Below, one piece after another: positions 44,201 through 51,925 of a stretch of DNA of 64,000 nucleotides; the stretch's first letter is position 1, and each line of letters begins with the position of its first letter. The DNA comes from an uncultured Treponema sp. (GTDB lineage Bacteria; Spirochaetota; Spirochaetia; Treponematales; Treponemataceae). The position numbers and the translations under genes are program-made. A model generated the notes under the pieces. That model saw only the letters and a list, made by a program, of their open reading frames with translations. It had not been told where the DNA came from and ran no database searches. Location of the stretch: the NCBI RefSeq assembly GCF_946187725.1, contig NZ_CAMHSK010000003.1, positions 96,464-160,463 of the forward strand, read 5' to 3'.

Positions 44201-44991
44201 GCGAAATCAATGCAACCCGCATTCTCGGTGAGATTTATGCCTCAAACCGCGAATATCTCAAGGCTCAGACGATTTACACCCGTGGAATCAACCTTTACAA
44301 TGAGGAGCATGAAGGTTCTGACCTCGAAGGTGATGTAAATACAGGAAAACTTTTTGCAGACATGGGCGACCTTGATTATTTTGTCTCTGGCGAGCTGGAT
44401 GATGCACTGTACAATTATGAAAAGGCAATCGAAATCAAGAATGACACTCCTTCAATCAATTTCCGTGTCGGTTCAATTTACTATGGCAGAAAGAATTACG
44501 ACAAGGCTCTCGAAGCATTCATAAAGGTTTCAGAAAAAGAGCCGAAAAACGCAAATGTTCTTCTTTCGCTTGGAAATGTGCTTTCTTTGCGCGGAGATAA
44601 TTTTGCGGCAGAAAGTTATTATTCTGATTTGCTCCGTGTTCTTGACGGCACGCATGAAAAACAGAAAATCCTTCTTCCACAGGAAGATGATGAAGATTAC
44701 ACTCTCGTTGATTTGTATCTCAAGGCTAACAATAATCTTGGCGTTACTCTTTACAGAATTGCTCATCAGACTGGAAACAGCAGCAAGAACGCCGAAGCAA
44801 TTGTCCGTCTTTCAGATTCAATCCGTGCATGGGATGCGCTTACACGAAATCCAAAGACGATGATTCGCATGGAAGGCAGCAATCTTGCCGCTCAAAACTC
44901 GAAGTACATCACTCATCCGTACCCTGATTTTGAACCTGCGATTTACACGGATATTCCCCGCATTCTTTCTGGGGAAAAAGGGCTTGAATAG
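41224..44991 (+). CDS. Large TPR protein with acidic repeat head, FlcA-like flagellar collar candidate
   Basis: A 1,255-aa single-span protein. Residues 1-680 are cytoplasmic, dominated by a Ser/Asp/Glu/Ala-rich low-complexity segment (about 45-600) with 28-residue tandem units. A helical segment (DEEYVQFKKNLANYPLNLRIALEDFIARDEF) precedes the membrane span at about 688-710. The remaining ~540 residues are periplasmic and contain at least nine TPR units, including ANPVARYNLARYFIHNGNTE and PSINFRVGSIYYGRKNYDKA. This layout matches the spirochaete periplasmic flagellar collar protein FlcA (Borrelia BB0326), which organises the collar and stators; identity rests on architecture and phylum, so no symbol is given. 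GGTGGGG precedes the ATG. The downstream kinase-family gene overlaps by 1 nt. Confidence 0.7.
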   Translation: MPGLNQLKQFSEDIRELGDETRIRSLRGEKPVSVPLPEGISEDDDSDDFIIGIPEKKSDEAETEAAKPNFEDSMEELGSIDDILAGDSKNDSESLTSLDSILDPQINADEADLADFLNDSLEPAPAQEPEPTPLEDMDLESLLSPSEPEAEPAKDDSSDTQDFPDFATEMPPAQPADSSAAGDVFSELGDLSNLADMPKLDDADDLAAFGGETASSEDAASDSSDLDSMPDIDSFSLGGETASSEGAASDSSDLDSMPDIDSFSLGGETASSESTPSNSSDLDSLADIDSMPDIDSFSLGGDSASAETASSESDSSDSLKDLSDLDSLDAESGSDSLSMPDIDSFSLDSTGDAVASDNAPSDLDSLSSIDDLTAETGSESVLPEADSLDDISAAPEAADFALDNAENADSGAAAPSADSSDSSDSAPSTDSSDSAPSTDDLASAFSDMDSLDDFGSSGSSDDSSSSPLGNIDFDDLVSGGDESFGDSASEIPDAGMEVPDAMESVPGETEEIALDSYDTSDMDGVDFGPSKPISGDEFPATDEGLNNDDDDFILDSNFEIPGFSDTETADMGKKKPLLDTIDFSKGREARPKNSLTDEEYVQFKKNLANYPLNLRIALEDFIARDEFTDDAVFDIIEKVLKKTSARQLATQLEKILDISINIPRDFERRSFAEYEAYKQSFQYQLKNRIIPAAIVGLILAFVCFGLFKAGEYFIYKPVMANIHYKQGYTLIEANEFPQSEDEFKEAVSYRPVKKWFFKYAMGYRNKKQFERAGQMYKNILRFFNHDKQAGLEYAEMELFDRANYERAEEIVRREVLDYHINDADGILMLGDVFLEWAEVEPSKYELAKQQYLDLIQRYGGNDVYLSRMLRYNIRTDKLRDVLTYKNMFFMSKNEKENLKKLCASDWTELSGYLLEKLYGVLSKNDEYLRSSIEDVLEMLNLAIKSDPANPVARYNLARYFIHNGNTEQAKIEFERSLDLFDNLLVRSKKNVYREINATRILGEIYASNREYLKAQTIYTRGINLYNEEHEGSDLEGDVNTGKLFADMGDLDYFVSGELDDALYNYEKAIEIKNDTPSINFRVGSIYYGRKNYDKALEAFIKVSEKEPKNANVLLSLGNVLSLRGDNFAAESYYSDLLRVLDGTHEKQKILLPQEDDEDYTLVDLYLKANNNLGVTLYRIAHQTGNSSKNAEAIVRLSDSIRAWDALTRNPKTMIRMEGSNLAAQNSKYITHPYPDFEPAIYTDIPRILSGEKGLE
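41851..42120 (+). repeat. In-frame tandem repeat (84-bp units) within the FlcA-like gene
   Basis: Unit 1 (41851-41934) and unit 2 (41935-42018) are nearly identical over 84 bp (28 codons, GGETASSE..SMPDIDSFSL). Unit 3 (42019-42120) carries an 18-bp insertion, and a degenerate fourth unit follows from 42121. Unit number can change without shifting the frame. Confidence 0.85.
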
Positions 44992-45608
44992 TGAAATATT
45001 TTTGCTACCAGATAGGAATTGAGTTTAAGAATCAGCTTATTTCTCTTCGAAAGGAATTTTTCCGCAAAACCATTCATATCTGTACGGCTTTTGTACCTTT
45101 AATGCTGCATTTTTCGCGGGCAGGAACTTTGTTCTGTCTTTGTATCGCAGGAATCTTATATATCATTGCGGAAAGCCTTCGTTCAAACGGGCATGAAATT
45201 CCCCTGATTTCAGATATTACTGCCGCCGCTGCAAGAAAACGCGATGAAAACAAATTCGTTCTGGGGCCGGTCACTCTCGTTTGCGGGATTGTCGCCGCTT
45301 CAATACTCTGGGGAGAAAATGCCGCCGCAGTTGGCATTCTTGCACTCGCTTTTGGAGACGGGCTTGCAAGTCTGGCTGGAAAAACTTTTGGTAAAATCCG
45401 GGTTCCGTATACTCATGGAAAAACTGTCGAAGGCAGCCTGACCTGTTATGCCGCAATTTTTTGTTCGACTTTCTTTGTGACGAATGATTGCTTTGTCGCG
45501 CTTATTGTTGCAACAGTCGGTGCCTTTATCGAAGTTCTTCCATTAAAAGATTTCGACAACCTTTTGATTCCAGTTCTGCTTGGCGGCATCGTTAATTTTG
45601 TGTACTAG
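44991..45608 (+). CDS. Diacylglycerol/polyprenol kinase family membrane protein
   Basis: A 205-aa polytopic membrane protein with about six spans. The motifs RKTIHICTAFVPL near the N-terminus, GDGLASLAGKTFGKIRVP and HGKTVEGSL in the second half are the signature of the CTP-dependent dolichol/phytol kinase (SEC59/VTE5) and phosphatidate-cytidylyltransferase-like family. It may phosphorylate a polyprenol or diacylglycerol for lipid-carrier recycling; the substrate is not readable. GTG 44991 overlaps the TAG stop of the upstream gene (TAGTG), so translation is coupled. Functional linkage to the flagellar-type gene is not obvious. Confidence 0.82.
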   Translation: MKYFCYQIGIEFKNQLISLRKEFFRKTIHICTAFVPLMLHFSRAGTLFCLCIAGILYIIAESLRSNGHEIPLISDITAAAARKRDENKFVLGPVTLVCGIVAASILWGENAAAVGILALAFGDGLASLAGKTFGKIRVPYTHGKTVEGSLTCYAAIFCSTFFVTNDCFVALIVATVGAFIEVLPLKDFDNLLIPVLLGGIVNFVY

Positions 45609-45614
45609 TGCTGA

Positions 45615-46439
45615 TTAGCTCCACATGTAGAGTTTGTGTATATAAAGAAGATAGCGGTATGTTCCAATAAGCATACCCGCTGTTCCCAGTGCAAAGAAAA
45701 CAAAATTATCACAATCCATGAGCATACTGTATCCTAAAAGCAGTACACATAATGAAGATGCCATATGCTTGTATTCGCTGCTATTCTTTTTAATTCCCTG
45801 AATGAAAAAAGAAATTACTGAAGTAAGAAGCAGCATAACCCTGAATATATTGATTAAAATGATGAATCCTTCGGTCACAAGCCCTGTCGAGGAAATTCTT
45901 GCTGTGTTCATCGGAATAATTGCTGCGAAAACAACTGAAACCGTAACCATGATTATGTAATTTCGCTCGATATCCTGTCTTTGCGTAGTTTCGCTCAAAA
46001 GTGCGGCGCATAAAAAACTCAATGGTGCGAGAGTTCTTCCAAAAAGCACGACATTTCCTGCAAAAATCAGCATGTTCGAAAAAGTCTGCCAGAGACCGAG
46101 ACAAATTGTGATGAAACGGGCAGATTCTGCCATGCAGGCAATCAAAAATCCTGTGAAAAAAATGATTTCCGTGGTCTGCGTGTTTTCAAAAAATCTGATT
46201 AAAAGATAAAAGCAGGCGATTACATACAGCCCTAAAACAAGAAATGAAAGCATGAGAGCGATGAAGCTGGTCTTCATGAAAGGAATGTGGTTTAGGAAGT
46301 CAGGAATCCTGAAATCCGGCGGAATGATAAGCGAACGGTTGATGATGGAAAATATGAAAGTCAAAAGCATGAGACTGAAAAAAACAATGCTCGAAATCAG
46401 AAAGAACTTTATGAATTTGTTTCTAGTGCGAAGAGTCAT
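45615..46439 (-). CDS. Eight-span membrane protein of unknown function
   Basis: A 274-aa integral membrane protein with about eight hydrophobic segments and almost no soluble part, ending KLYMWS. The pattern (regularly spaced helices with Arg/Asn/Asp at the edges, TAESARFITICLGLW-like helix 4) recalls MASE/7TM sensor domains, but no signalling output domain is attached. No family recognised. A promoter TTTACA-17-TAAGAT (46446-46474, minus) ends 6 nt before the ATG with no ribosome-binding site. It is convergent with the kinase-family gene, 6 nt apart. Confidence 0.65.
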   Translation of the reverse strand: MTLRTRNKFIKFFLISSIVFFSLMLLTFIFSIINRSLIIPPDFRIPDFLNHIPFMKTSFIALMLSFLVLGLYVIACFYLLIRFFENTQTTEIIFFTGFLIACMAESARFITICLGLWQTFSNMLIFAGNVVLFGRTLAPLSFLCAALLSETTQRQDIERNYIIMVTVSVVFAAIIPMNTARISSTGLVTEGFIILINIFRVMLLLTSVISFFIQGIKKNSSEYKHMASSLCVLLLGYSMLMDCDNFVFFALGTAGMLIGTYRYLLYIHKLYMWS

Positions 46440-46445
46440 GTGAAA

Positions 46446-46474
46446 ATCTTAAACTGAAGAGAAAAATATGTAAA
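46446..46474 (-). promoter_or_regulatory. Promoter abutting the 45615-46439 start codon
   Basis: On the minus strand TTTACA (46474-46469), exactly 17 bp, TAAGAT (46451-46446), then 6 nt to the ATG. Predicts a leaderless mRNA. Confidence 0.55.
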
Positions 46475-46554
46475 GAGTATATTTTTTTAATCCGAAAATA
46501 ATATAGAAGTGAGAAGTCCTTAAAGTCGGGCTTCTGTTTTCTTTGGGAGGAATT

Positions 46555-47256
46555 ATGAAAAAGCTTCTGTTGTCAGGAATTATGCTTCTTTCAGCTGGAC
46601 TTTGCTCTTTTGCAGGTGATGCCGCCGCTTTCGTTGATTTGGGAATTTCAAGCGATGGTAAAACTTATGCCTTTGGTGAATACGGAAAGACCGATAAACT
46701 TTTTCAGGGCTATGCTGAAATTTACACAGTTGATATAGAAAAAAATGATTTTGTGGACGGTGAGGTGTTCAGAACAAATCCGTCTGCAAATACAACATCT
46801 AAAAGCGGAAAGGCCTTGTTTGATGAGCTCAAGGATAAAGCGGCCTGGAAGCTGAAGAAATATGATTTTAAGCCGGCACTTACCGACAATTTGCTTTATG
46901 TCCGTGATGACAAAAAAGCGGGTGAAAGTGAAATTGTTTTCAAAGATTTTGAAGGTTCAACTGTTGAAAGAGGCATTTATTATCACATCAAGCTTGCAAA
47001 GACAGTTGACGGAAAGGGCGAAAATCTTCGTTCATCATTTTTCATCACACTTGAAAAAAAAGATGACGCAGGAAATGTGATTAGCCGAAATGTGGTAGGT
47101 TCCCCGGACATCAAGCGAAAGAAAGTCACTGATTACAGAATTGACAGAATCTTTTCAGACAGAAGCGGAAGAAATCTCGTTTTTGTCGTTGAAAAGACGC
47201 TCATGGATGTGAACGGAAGTTCAATCCGCTATATGGTCGAAACAATTCATCTTTAA
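46555..47256 (+). CDS. DUF2259-family secreted protein
   Basis: A 233-aa exported protein with signal peptide MKKLLLSGIMLLSAGLCSFA. The mature N-terminus AAFVDLGISSDGKTYAFGEYG is the characteristic start of the DUF2259 family (predicted secreted proteins), followed by AEIYTVDIEKNDFV and a C-terminal SDRSGRNLVFVVEK block. Function unknown; the opening resembles a beta-propeller blade. ATG 46555 has GGGAGG 4 nt upstream; the TTG at 46543 is rejected. Followed by an intrinsic terminator. Confidence 0.78.
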   Translation: MKKLLLSGIMLLSAGLCSFAGDAAAFVDLGISSDGKTYAFGEYGKTDKLFQGYAEIYTVDIEKNDFVDGEVFRTNPSANTTSKSGKALFDELKDKAAWKLKKYDFKPALTDNLLYVRDDKKAGESEIVFKDFEGSTVERGIYYHIKLAKTVDGKGENLRSSFFITLEKKDDAGNVISRNVVGSPDIKRKKVTDYRIDRIFSDRSGRNLVFVVEKTLMDVNGSSIRYMVETIHL

Positions 47257-47270
47257 TCGATAAACTGATA

Positions 47271-47318
47271 AAAATCCCTGTTGAGAGGTAAAAAGCCTTG
47301 AAACAGGGATTTTTTTTT
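47271..47318 (+). terminator. Intrinsic terminator after the DUF2259 gene
   Basis: AATCCCTGTT near 47273-47282 pairs with AACAGGGATT starting at 47302, loop of about 19 nt, followed by a run of T to 47318. Confidence 0.8.
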
Positions 47319-47419
47319 GCTTTTTTTTCAAAAAATTTGCATTTTTTTCATTACAGATTGCCGAAAAGTGATTTTTTTTTCAAATAAATATGTAGATTGA
47401 AAAAAAATGGAGGTATCGA

Positions 47420-48604
47420 ATGAAAAAATTTTTTAACAATCAAATTGTCCGTCATCTTAGTATGACCTGTGCGCTCGTGGCTGCGGTGCTGGCTTTTGTC
47501 GCACCGTCTTCATGCCGTCTTACAGAAGAGGGAATTGAAATCCTTCCTTCTGACACAACGGCTCCCTTTATTGAATCGTTTGCTGTCACAAGCGCGAATT
47601 CGGTTTATCTTGACTTTTCTGAACCCGCCGTGCTTGATTCGCTGACCTTGACCGAGCTTGATTCTTCACTTGCAGAAGGGGATGACTGGCTCTATGCTCA
47701 AACTGATTCTTCTTCATCTTATGCCGTTGCAAATGTCATTACTTACAGTGAAGATGGAAAATCTTCGGAAATTGAATTCTCTGAAAAAACTGAAATCGGA
47801 AAGGCGTATGTCTTTTCTGGAATCGTTTATGACACAACAGGAAACAGCATGACTTTCAGCCAGAAATTTTACGGTTTTAATGAAAGGCCTGCCCGACTCA
47901 TATTAAATGAGGTAAGGACAACTTTCAGTAAGACGAAAGAAGCTGCTGAATATGTCGAATTTTTCGCTTTGAACGATGGAAACACTTATGGTCTTGAATT
48001 TTTGAGTCTTGCCGGAGGAGATTCGAAAAAATACTCTTTCCCGGTGATGGAAGTAAAGAAGGGCGAGTACATCACTCTGCATGGAAGAATTTTCGATGGA
48101 ACGGAAGAAACTGCACTTGATGAAACTGGTGAGAATATGGCACTTTCTTCTGCTGTTGAAAGTTGTGACACTGCGAGGGATTTGTGGAAGAGCGGAAATG
48201 ACAAAATCGCCTCAAATACGGACATTCTTATTCTTCGCGACATAACTAGCGGAAACATCATGGATTCACTTTTACTCAGTGTATCCGGAAAAACAGAATG
48301 GCCCAGAAAGTCAATGCGGGATTTTGCGAATACGGTCTTTTCGCTAGGCTTGTGGAAAGGCGGTTATCAGCCGGAAAATGCTGTGTGCACGGACGGAATG
48401 ACTTCTTCGCTCATGCGTTCAATTTCTCGTATGAACACAGCCGAACTTGCTCAGAAATATGCTGACTGTGAAGAGCTTCCATTGTATATCTCTTCATCAA
48501 ATTCAGACTGGAGTATTACAGATAAAAGCGGAACTGGGAAGAACACTGTTTCAGGTGCGACACCAGGTTTTGAAAACAGTACGAATCTGTTTACCGCAAA
48601 ATGA
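47420..48604 (+). CDS. Lipoprotein with lamin-tail-like domain
   Basis: A 394-aa predicted lipoprotein (signal peptide to Cys32 in VAPSSC). Residues about 40-150 look like an Ig-like/Big domain that compares ends of strands (DTTAPFIESFAVTSANSVYLDFSEP, typical of bacterial SbsA-Ig-like domains). From about 155 the sequence RLILNEVRTTFSK..EYVEFFALNDG, with LKKGEYITLHG-like strands, resembles a lamin-tail domain often found on extracellular nucleases and surface proteins. GGAGG precedes the ATG. No catalytic domain is attached. Likely surface or periplasmic; function unknown. Confidence 0.65.
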   Translation: MKKFFNNQIVRHLSMTCALVAAVLAFVAPSSCRLTEEGIEILPSDTTAPFIESFAVTSANSVYLDFSEPAVLDSLTLTELDSSLAEGDDWLYAQTDSSSSYAVANVITYSEDGKSSEIEFSEKTEIGKAYVFSGIVYDTTGNSMTFSQKFYGFNERPARLILNEVRTTFSKTKEAAEYVEFFALNDGNTYGLEFLSLAGGDSKKYSFPVMEVKKGEYITLHGRIFDGTEETALDETGENMALSSAVESCDTARDLWKSGNDKIASNTDILILRDITSGNIMDSLLLSVSGKTEWPRKSMRDFANTVFSLGLWKGGYQPENAVCTDGMTSSLMRSISRMNTAELAQKYADCEELPLYISSSNSDWSITDKSGTGKNTVSGATPGFENSTNLFTAK

Positions 48605-48633
48605 TTGGCATTCGCCGGGATGTGTGCTAAAAT
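48605..48633 (+). promoter_or_regulatory. Promoter abutting the U32 gene start codon
   Basis: TTGGCA (48605-48610), 17-bp spacer, TAAAAT (48628-48633), then 6 nt to the ATG with no ribosome-binding site. The -35 box begins right at the end of the upstream gene (stop 48602-48604). Confidence 0.6.
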
Positions 48634-48639
48634 AAAAGA

Positions 48640-50961
48640 ATGTCTGAATTATTAGCACCTGCCGGCAATGTAGAAGCACTTGATGCAGCTATCGGCGAAG
48701 GAGCGGACGCAGTATATCTTGGTCTCAAAAGCTTTAATGCGCGTCTCCGCTCCTCAAATTTTGCATGGAATCAGTTTGAGGCGGCTGTTTCTTCTCTTCA
48801 CCGTCAGAACAAAAAAATCTATGTCACTGTAAATACAGTAAGTGAAGAGCGGGATTTGGAGCGTCTTTATCGCTTCCTTTCTTATTTAAACAAAATCGGC
48901 CCTGACGGTCTTATCGTGCAGGATTTCGGCGTAATTCGTATGTGCCAGGAGTTTTTCCCAAATCTGGAACTCCATGGCTCTACACAGATGAATGTCGAAA
49001 GTGCGGCCGGAGTCAATCTTTTGAGCCGTTCAGGTCTCAAGCGGGTTGTTGTTGCGCGCGAACTTGGCCTTGAAGAAATCAAATATATAAAGACTCATTC
49101 AAATGCGGAACTTGAAATTTTCGTTCACGGTGCGCTTTGTGTAAGTGAATCAGGTCTTTGTCTGTTCTCAAGTTTCCTGGGCGGAAAGTCTGCCAACCGT
49201 GGAATGTGTACACAGGCATGCCGCCGTTTCTATACGGTTGATTCAGCATCGGCTGGTGAGCAGCAAGGTTATTATTTTTCTCCATGCGATTTGCAGCTGA
49301 TTGAGCAGATTCCTGATTTGATGCAGCTTGGCGTTGAATCATTTAAGATTGAAGGCCGAATGAAGAGTGCCGAATATGTAGGTTCTGTCGTTGCGGCTTA
49401 CCGTTATCTTATGGATAACTGGGAAAAAGACCGTAAAGGTGCTGTCGCTACCGCAAAACGCCTTCTTTCTACTGATTTTGCCCGCGCAAAAACCTCTTAC
49501 TGGTATAATTTCAAGACAAATGAAGAAGGTGTTGAAAAGGCCGGAAGTTTGATTCTTAATCCAAAACAGGCTGGCGGTACAGGTATTTACCTTGGAAAAA
49601 TCGACCGTTTTGGTGAAGTCAGTGATGAAGATAAGGAAAAGGCATACAAGGCTTATGAAGAAGCTCTTGAGTCAAATCCTGAAGCTCAGCTTGCTGATTT
49701 CCAGATTTCTATGGCTCATCTTTCTGGTGGCAGCTACGACCCTGATCCGGGTGATTCAATCCGTCTTCACCGTCAGGATGACACAGGCCGTGTCAGCCAC
49801 AAAGTTCGTTCTGTTTCCGTTGATTCTGAGGGCCGCCGTTTTATTGATATTCCGCGTGGCTTTAAGCGCGGTGATTCAGTTTATCTCTTGCAGACAAAAT
49901 CAATGTCAAAGCGTTATCCGCGTGTGCTTCCGAACGACCTTTCCAAATTCCGAAAGCAGCCTGGCGCAGAAGTGCTTCCTGTGCTTGATTTGACACCTGT
50001 CGAAAAAAAGGAACTCACTTATTTCCCTGAAGGGCTTTACATTCAGGTCTCAACCGTTTCCGATTTGCATACGGCAATATCAAAGAATCCGGTTCGCGTG
50101 ATTTTGGAATACAATTCTGAGTCCAAAGTTGATTTGCTTGAAAAAAAGACAAAACTCCCTGTCTCAAAAAAGCAAGTCATTATTTCTCTTGACCCATACT
50201 GTCCGGCCTCAAAAGAAGAGCAGCTCCTGAACGATTTGACTGAGTTAATCAGCGAAGGCTATCAGACTTTCGTTGTAAACAATATCGCTCATATATCAAT
50301 GCTTCGCGGTAAAGGCGTAAATCTTATTGCAGGCCCCTATCTCTACACCTTCAACAGATGGGCCGCTTCCTGGTTTGAAAATCAGAATATCGGTGCCTTT
50401 ATCACACCGCTTGAAAATTCATGGGATAACCTGAAGATGACCTGGGAAGAGAATGTCCGTGACAGGGTTCTTGTTACGGCTTACGCATATCCGGCTCTTT
50501 TCAGAATGAGGTTCCGTCTTCCAGAAAGCTACGATTTCCTTTATTTCATGGACAAGGAAGAGCAGGTATTTAAAGTAAATTCTACTGCTGACGGCTCTGT
50601 CGTAATGCCTGAGGCTCCGTTCTCAATCGTGGACAAGGCCGAAACTTTAAATTCAAACGGATTTAAGCGCATTCTTCTTGATTTTTCAAGAACAAGAGTT
50701 ACACGGCAGGAACTTAAAGCCGTCACCAATGCCATGATAAAAAAACAGCCGGTTCCTGAAACTTCCCGCTTCAACTGGAAGGATGGCTTTTACAGTCCAG
50801 AAAAAATCGAAATCTACAAGGCGATGAATGAAAAAGCACTTGCAGAAAAAGAAGCCGGACTTGCTGGAAGGGGCAGAAATTCTTCTAACAGGCGAGGAAG
50901 GTCTGCTTCGCGTAACGATGAACGACGCTCTTATTCCGATAGAAAAAAACGGCACAAATAA
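48640..50961 (+). CDS. U32-family protein (RlhA/TrhP-like RNA hydroxylation)
   Basis: A 773-aa member of the peptidase U32 family. N-terminal TIM-barrel-like part: ELLAPAGNVEALDAAIGEGADAVYLG (split by a Gly-rich turn), VNTVSEERDLERL, and the U32 signature EIFVHGALCVSESGLC with the following NRGMCTQACRR cysteines. The long C-terminal half matches the extended RlhA-type layout. Although named collagenase-like, bacterial U32 proteins of this type are established as prephenate-dependent hydroxylation factors for 23S rRNA C2501 (RlhA) or tRNA U34 (TrhP); which one applies here is unresolved. The last ~40 residues are Arg/Ser/Asn-rich and strongly basic, suiting RNA binding. Confidence 0.85.
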   Translation: MSELLAPAGNVEALDAAIGEGADAVYLGLKSFNARLRSSNFAWNQFEAAVSSLHRQNKKIYVTVNTVSEERDLERLYRFLSYLNKIGPDGLIVQDFGVIRMCQEFFPNLELHGSTQMNVESAAGVNLLSRSGLKRVVVARELGLEEIKYIKTHSNAELEIFVHGALCVSESGLCLFSSFLGGKSANRGMCTQACRRFYTVDSASAGEQQGYYFSPCDLQLIEQIPDLMQLGVESFKIEGRMKSAEYVGSVVAAYRYLMDNWEKDRKGAVATAKRLLSTDFARAKTSYWYNFKTNEEGVEKAGSLILNPKQAGGTGIYLGKIDRFGEVSDEDKEKAYKAYEEALESNPEAQLADFQISMAHLSGGSYDPDPGDSIRLHRQDDTGRVSHKVRSVSVDSEGRRFIDIPRGFKRGDSVYLLQTKSMSKRYPRVLPNDLSKFRKQPGAEVLPVLDLTPVEKKELTYFPEGLYIQVSTVSDLHTAISKNPVRVILEYNSESKVDLLEKKTKLPVSKKQVIISLDPYCPASKEEQLLNDLTELISEGYQTFVVNNIAHISMLRGKGVNLIAGPYLYTFNRWAASWFENQNIGAFITPLENSWDNLKMTWEENVRDRVLVTAYAYPALFRMRFRLPESYDFLYFMDKEEQVFKVNSTADGSVVMPEAPFSIVDKAETLNSNGFKRILLDFSRTRVTRQELKAVTNAMIKKQPVPETSRFNWKDGFYSPEKIEIYKAMNEKALAEKEAGLAGRGRNSSNRRGRSASRNDERRSYSDRKKRHK

Positions 50962-51085
50962 GGTAATAAGGTCTATTCAAAAGGAGAACTTATCACGACT
51001 TCGCTTATCTTTATGGATGTGGTAAAACGATAGAGTGTTCTAAAATTAGAATGGCTCTCGTTTCCTTCCTTATCTGTGCCGAAAT

Positions 51086-51125
51086 ATGCCGTCTGGGCTT
51101 AACAAACCTGGACGGCATTTTTTTA
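51086..51125 (+). terminator. Intrinsic terminator after the U32 gene
   Basis: ATGCCGTC (51086-51093) pairs with GACGGCAT (51111-51118), extended to 12 bp by TGGG/CCTG with two wobbles, then T7. It ends 1-2 nt before the ssb stop codon on the other strand. Confidence 0.85.
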
Positions 51126-51126
51126 T

Positions 51127-51582
51127 TTAGAAAACGGTTTCACCTCCGTCCATAAATTCGTTGTTGGGTTCATAATCGCTTTCTGCCATCATGCCGGCGG
51201 CTGCAGTTGCTGCCATTGATTTTGCGTCTTCCTCTGTTTTTTCAGAAGTTTTTGGATACTGAAAATCAATATGTTCTGCGATGATGTAAATTTTTGAAGA
51301 ATTCTTTCCATCCGCTGTTTTCCATCTGTCTTGCTTGAGCCGACCTACAACACGGAGACCGCGACCTTTTTTCGCCATTCTTTCGACGCGTGAGCAAAAA
51401 TTCGCTCCCCACGCCTCTACATCGAAAAAAGCGGCATCTTTTTGAACCTCTCCGTTTGCCCCTCGATAATAATGATTTGTTGCGACTGGAACGACACAAA
51501 CTTTTGTTCCACGCGGAGTTTCTTTTACAATCGGGTCACGAACGATGTTTCCCTCGATTAAAACTTGATTCATCTGATTCAT
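51127..51582 (-). CDS. ssb: Single-stranded DNA-binding protein
   Basis: A 151-aa OB-fold protein that coats single-stranded DNA. Visible: NQVLIEGNIVRDPIVKETPRG, a FDVEAWGANFCSRV strand pair, KKGRGLRVVGRLKQDRW and IYIIAEHIDF. The acidic Ala/Met/Glu-rich tail ends GGETVF; a terminal Phe after an acidic tail is the feature used to bind partners, though the usual DDDIPF is not conserved. ATG 51582 has GGAG 8 nt upstream; an in-frame ATG three codons later is the alternative. It is not next to rpsF/rpsR, its common neighbours, so it may be a second SSB or a relocated gene. Confidence 0.93.
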   Translation of the reverse strand: MNQMNQVLIEGNIVRDPIVKETPRGTKVCVVPVATNHYYRGANGEVQKDAAFFDVEAWGANFCSRVERMAKKGRGLRVVGRLKQDRWKTADGKNSSKIYIIAEHIDFQYPKTSEKTEEDAKSMAATAAAGMMAESDYEPNNEFMDGGETVF

Positions 51583-51881
51583 ACATTTTTCTCCAAAAAA
51601 ATAAGATTTCTGAAATTTCCTTGCTCTGGATGTTTTCCTTTGATTTTGGAAATTTCTTTTTGCACTTAGAGACCCGGCCGAAGTCCTTCATGCTGAACAA
51701 GAGGATGCTGCCTGACCGTATTTTTTCGAACAGGCTTTCTTCTCTCTTCGTTCACTTATTTATTTGAAAAAAAAAGCACATTTCGGCAATCTGAAGCGAA
51801 AAAAATCATAAAAAAAGCAAATTAATTGTTGAAATTGAAAGTAATATGGAGATTTTGGAGATTTTGCTTCTTGATTAGGGC
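51583..51881 (-). other. Intergenic stretch upstream of ssb
   Basis: About 300 nt without a convincing gene. On the minus strand it contains a small hairpin GCCTG/CAGGC near 51712-51737 and a GC-richer patch near 51670-51710 in otherwise AT-rich DNA. A 51-codon frame starting near 51693 overlaps the ssb start but lacks a ribosome-binding site. The ssb promoter must lie here; no clear consensus match was found. Confidence 0.4.
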
Positions 51882-51912
51882 AAAAAAAATGGGCAAAGGA
51901 AAAACCTTTGCC
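51882..51912 (-). terminator. Intrinsic terminator after the 645-aa gene
   Basis: On the minus strand GGCAAAGG (51912-51905) pairs with CCTTTGCC (51899-51892) around T5, followed by T8 (51889-51882). Confidence 0.85.
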
Positions 51913-51925
51913 GCGTGATTTTTTG

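Noticed and set aside
51537..51693. 51-codon frame (MKDFGRVSK start) overlapping the ssb start on the same strand
   Set aside because: No ribosome-binding site, Lys/Ser-rich nonspecific composition, and out-of-frame overlap with a certain gene.
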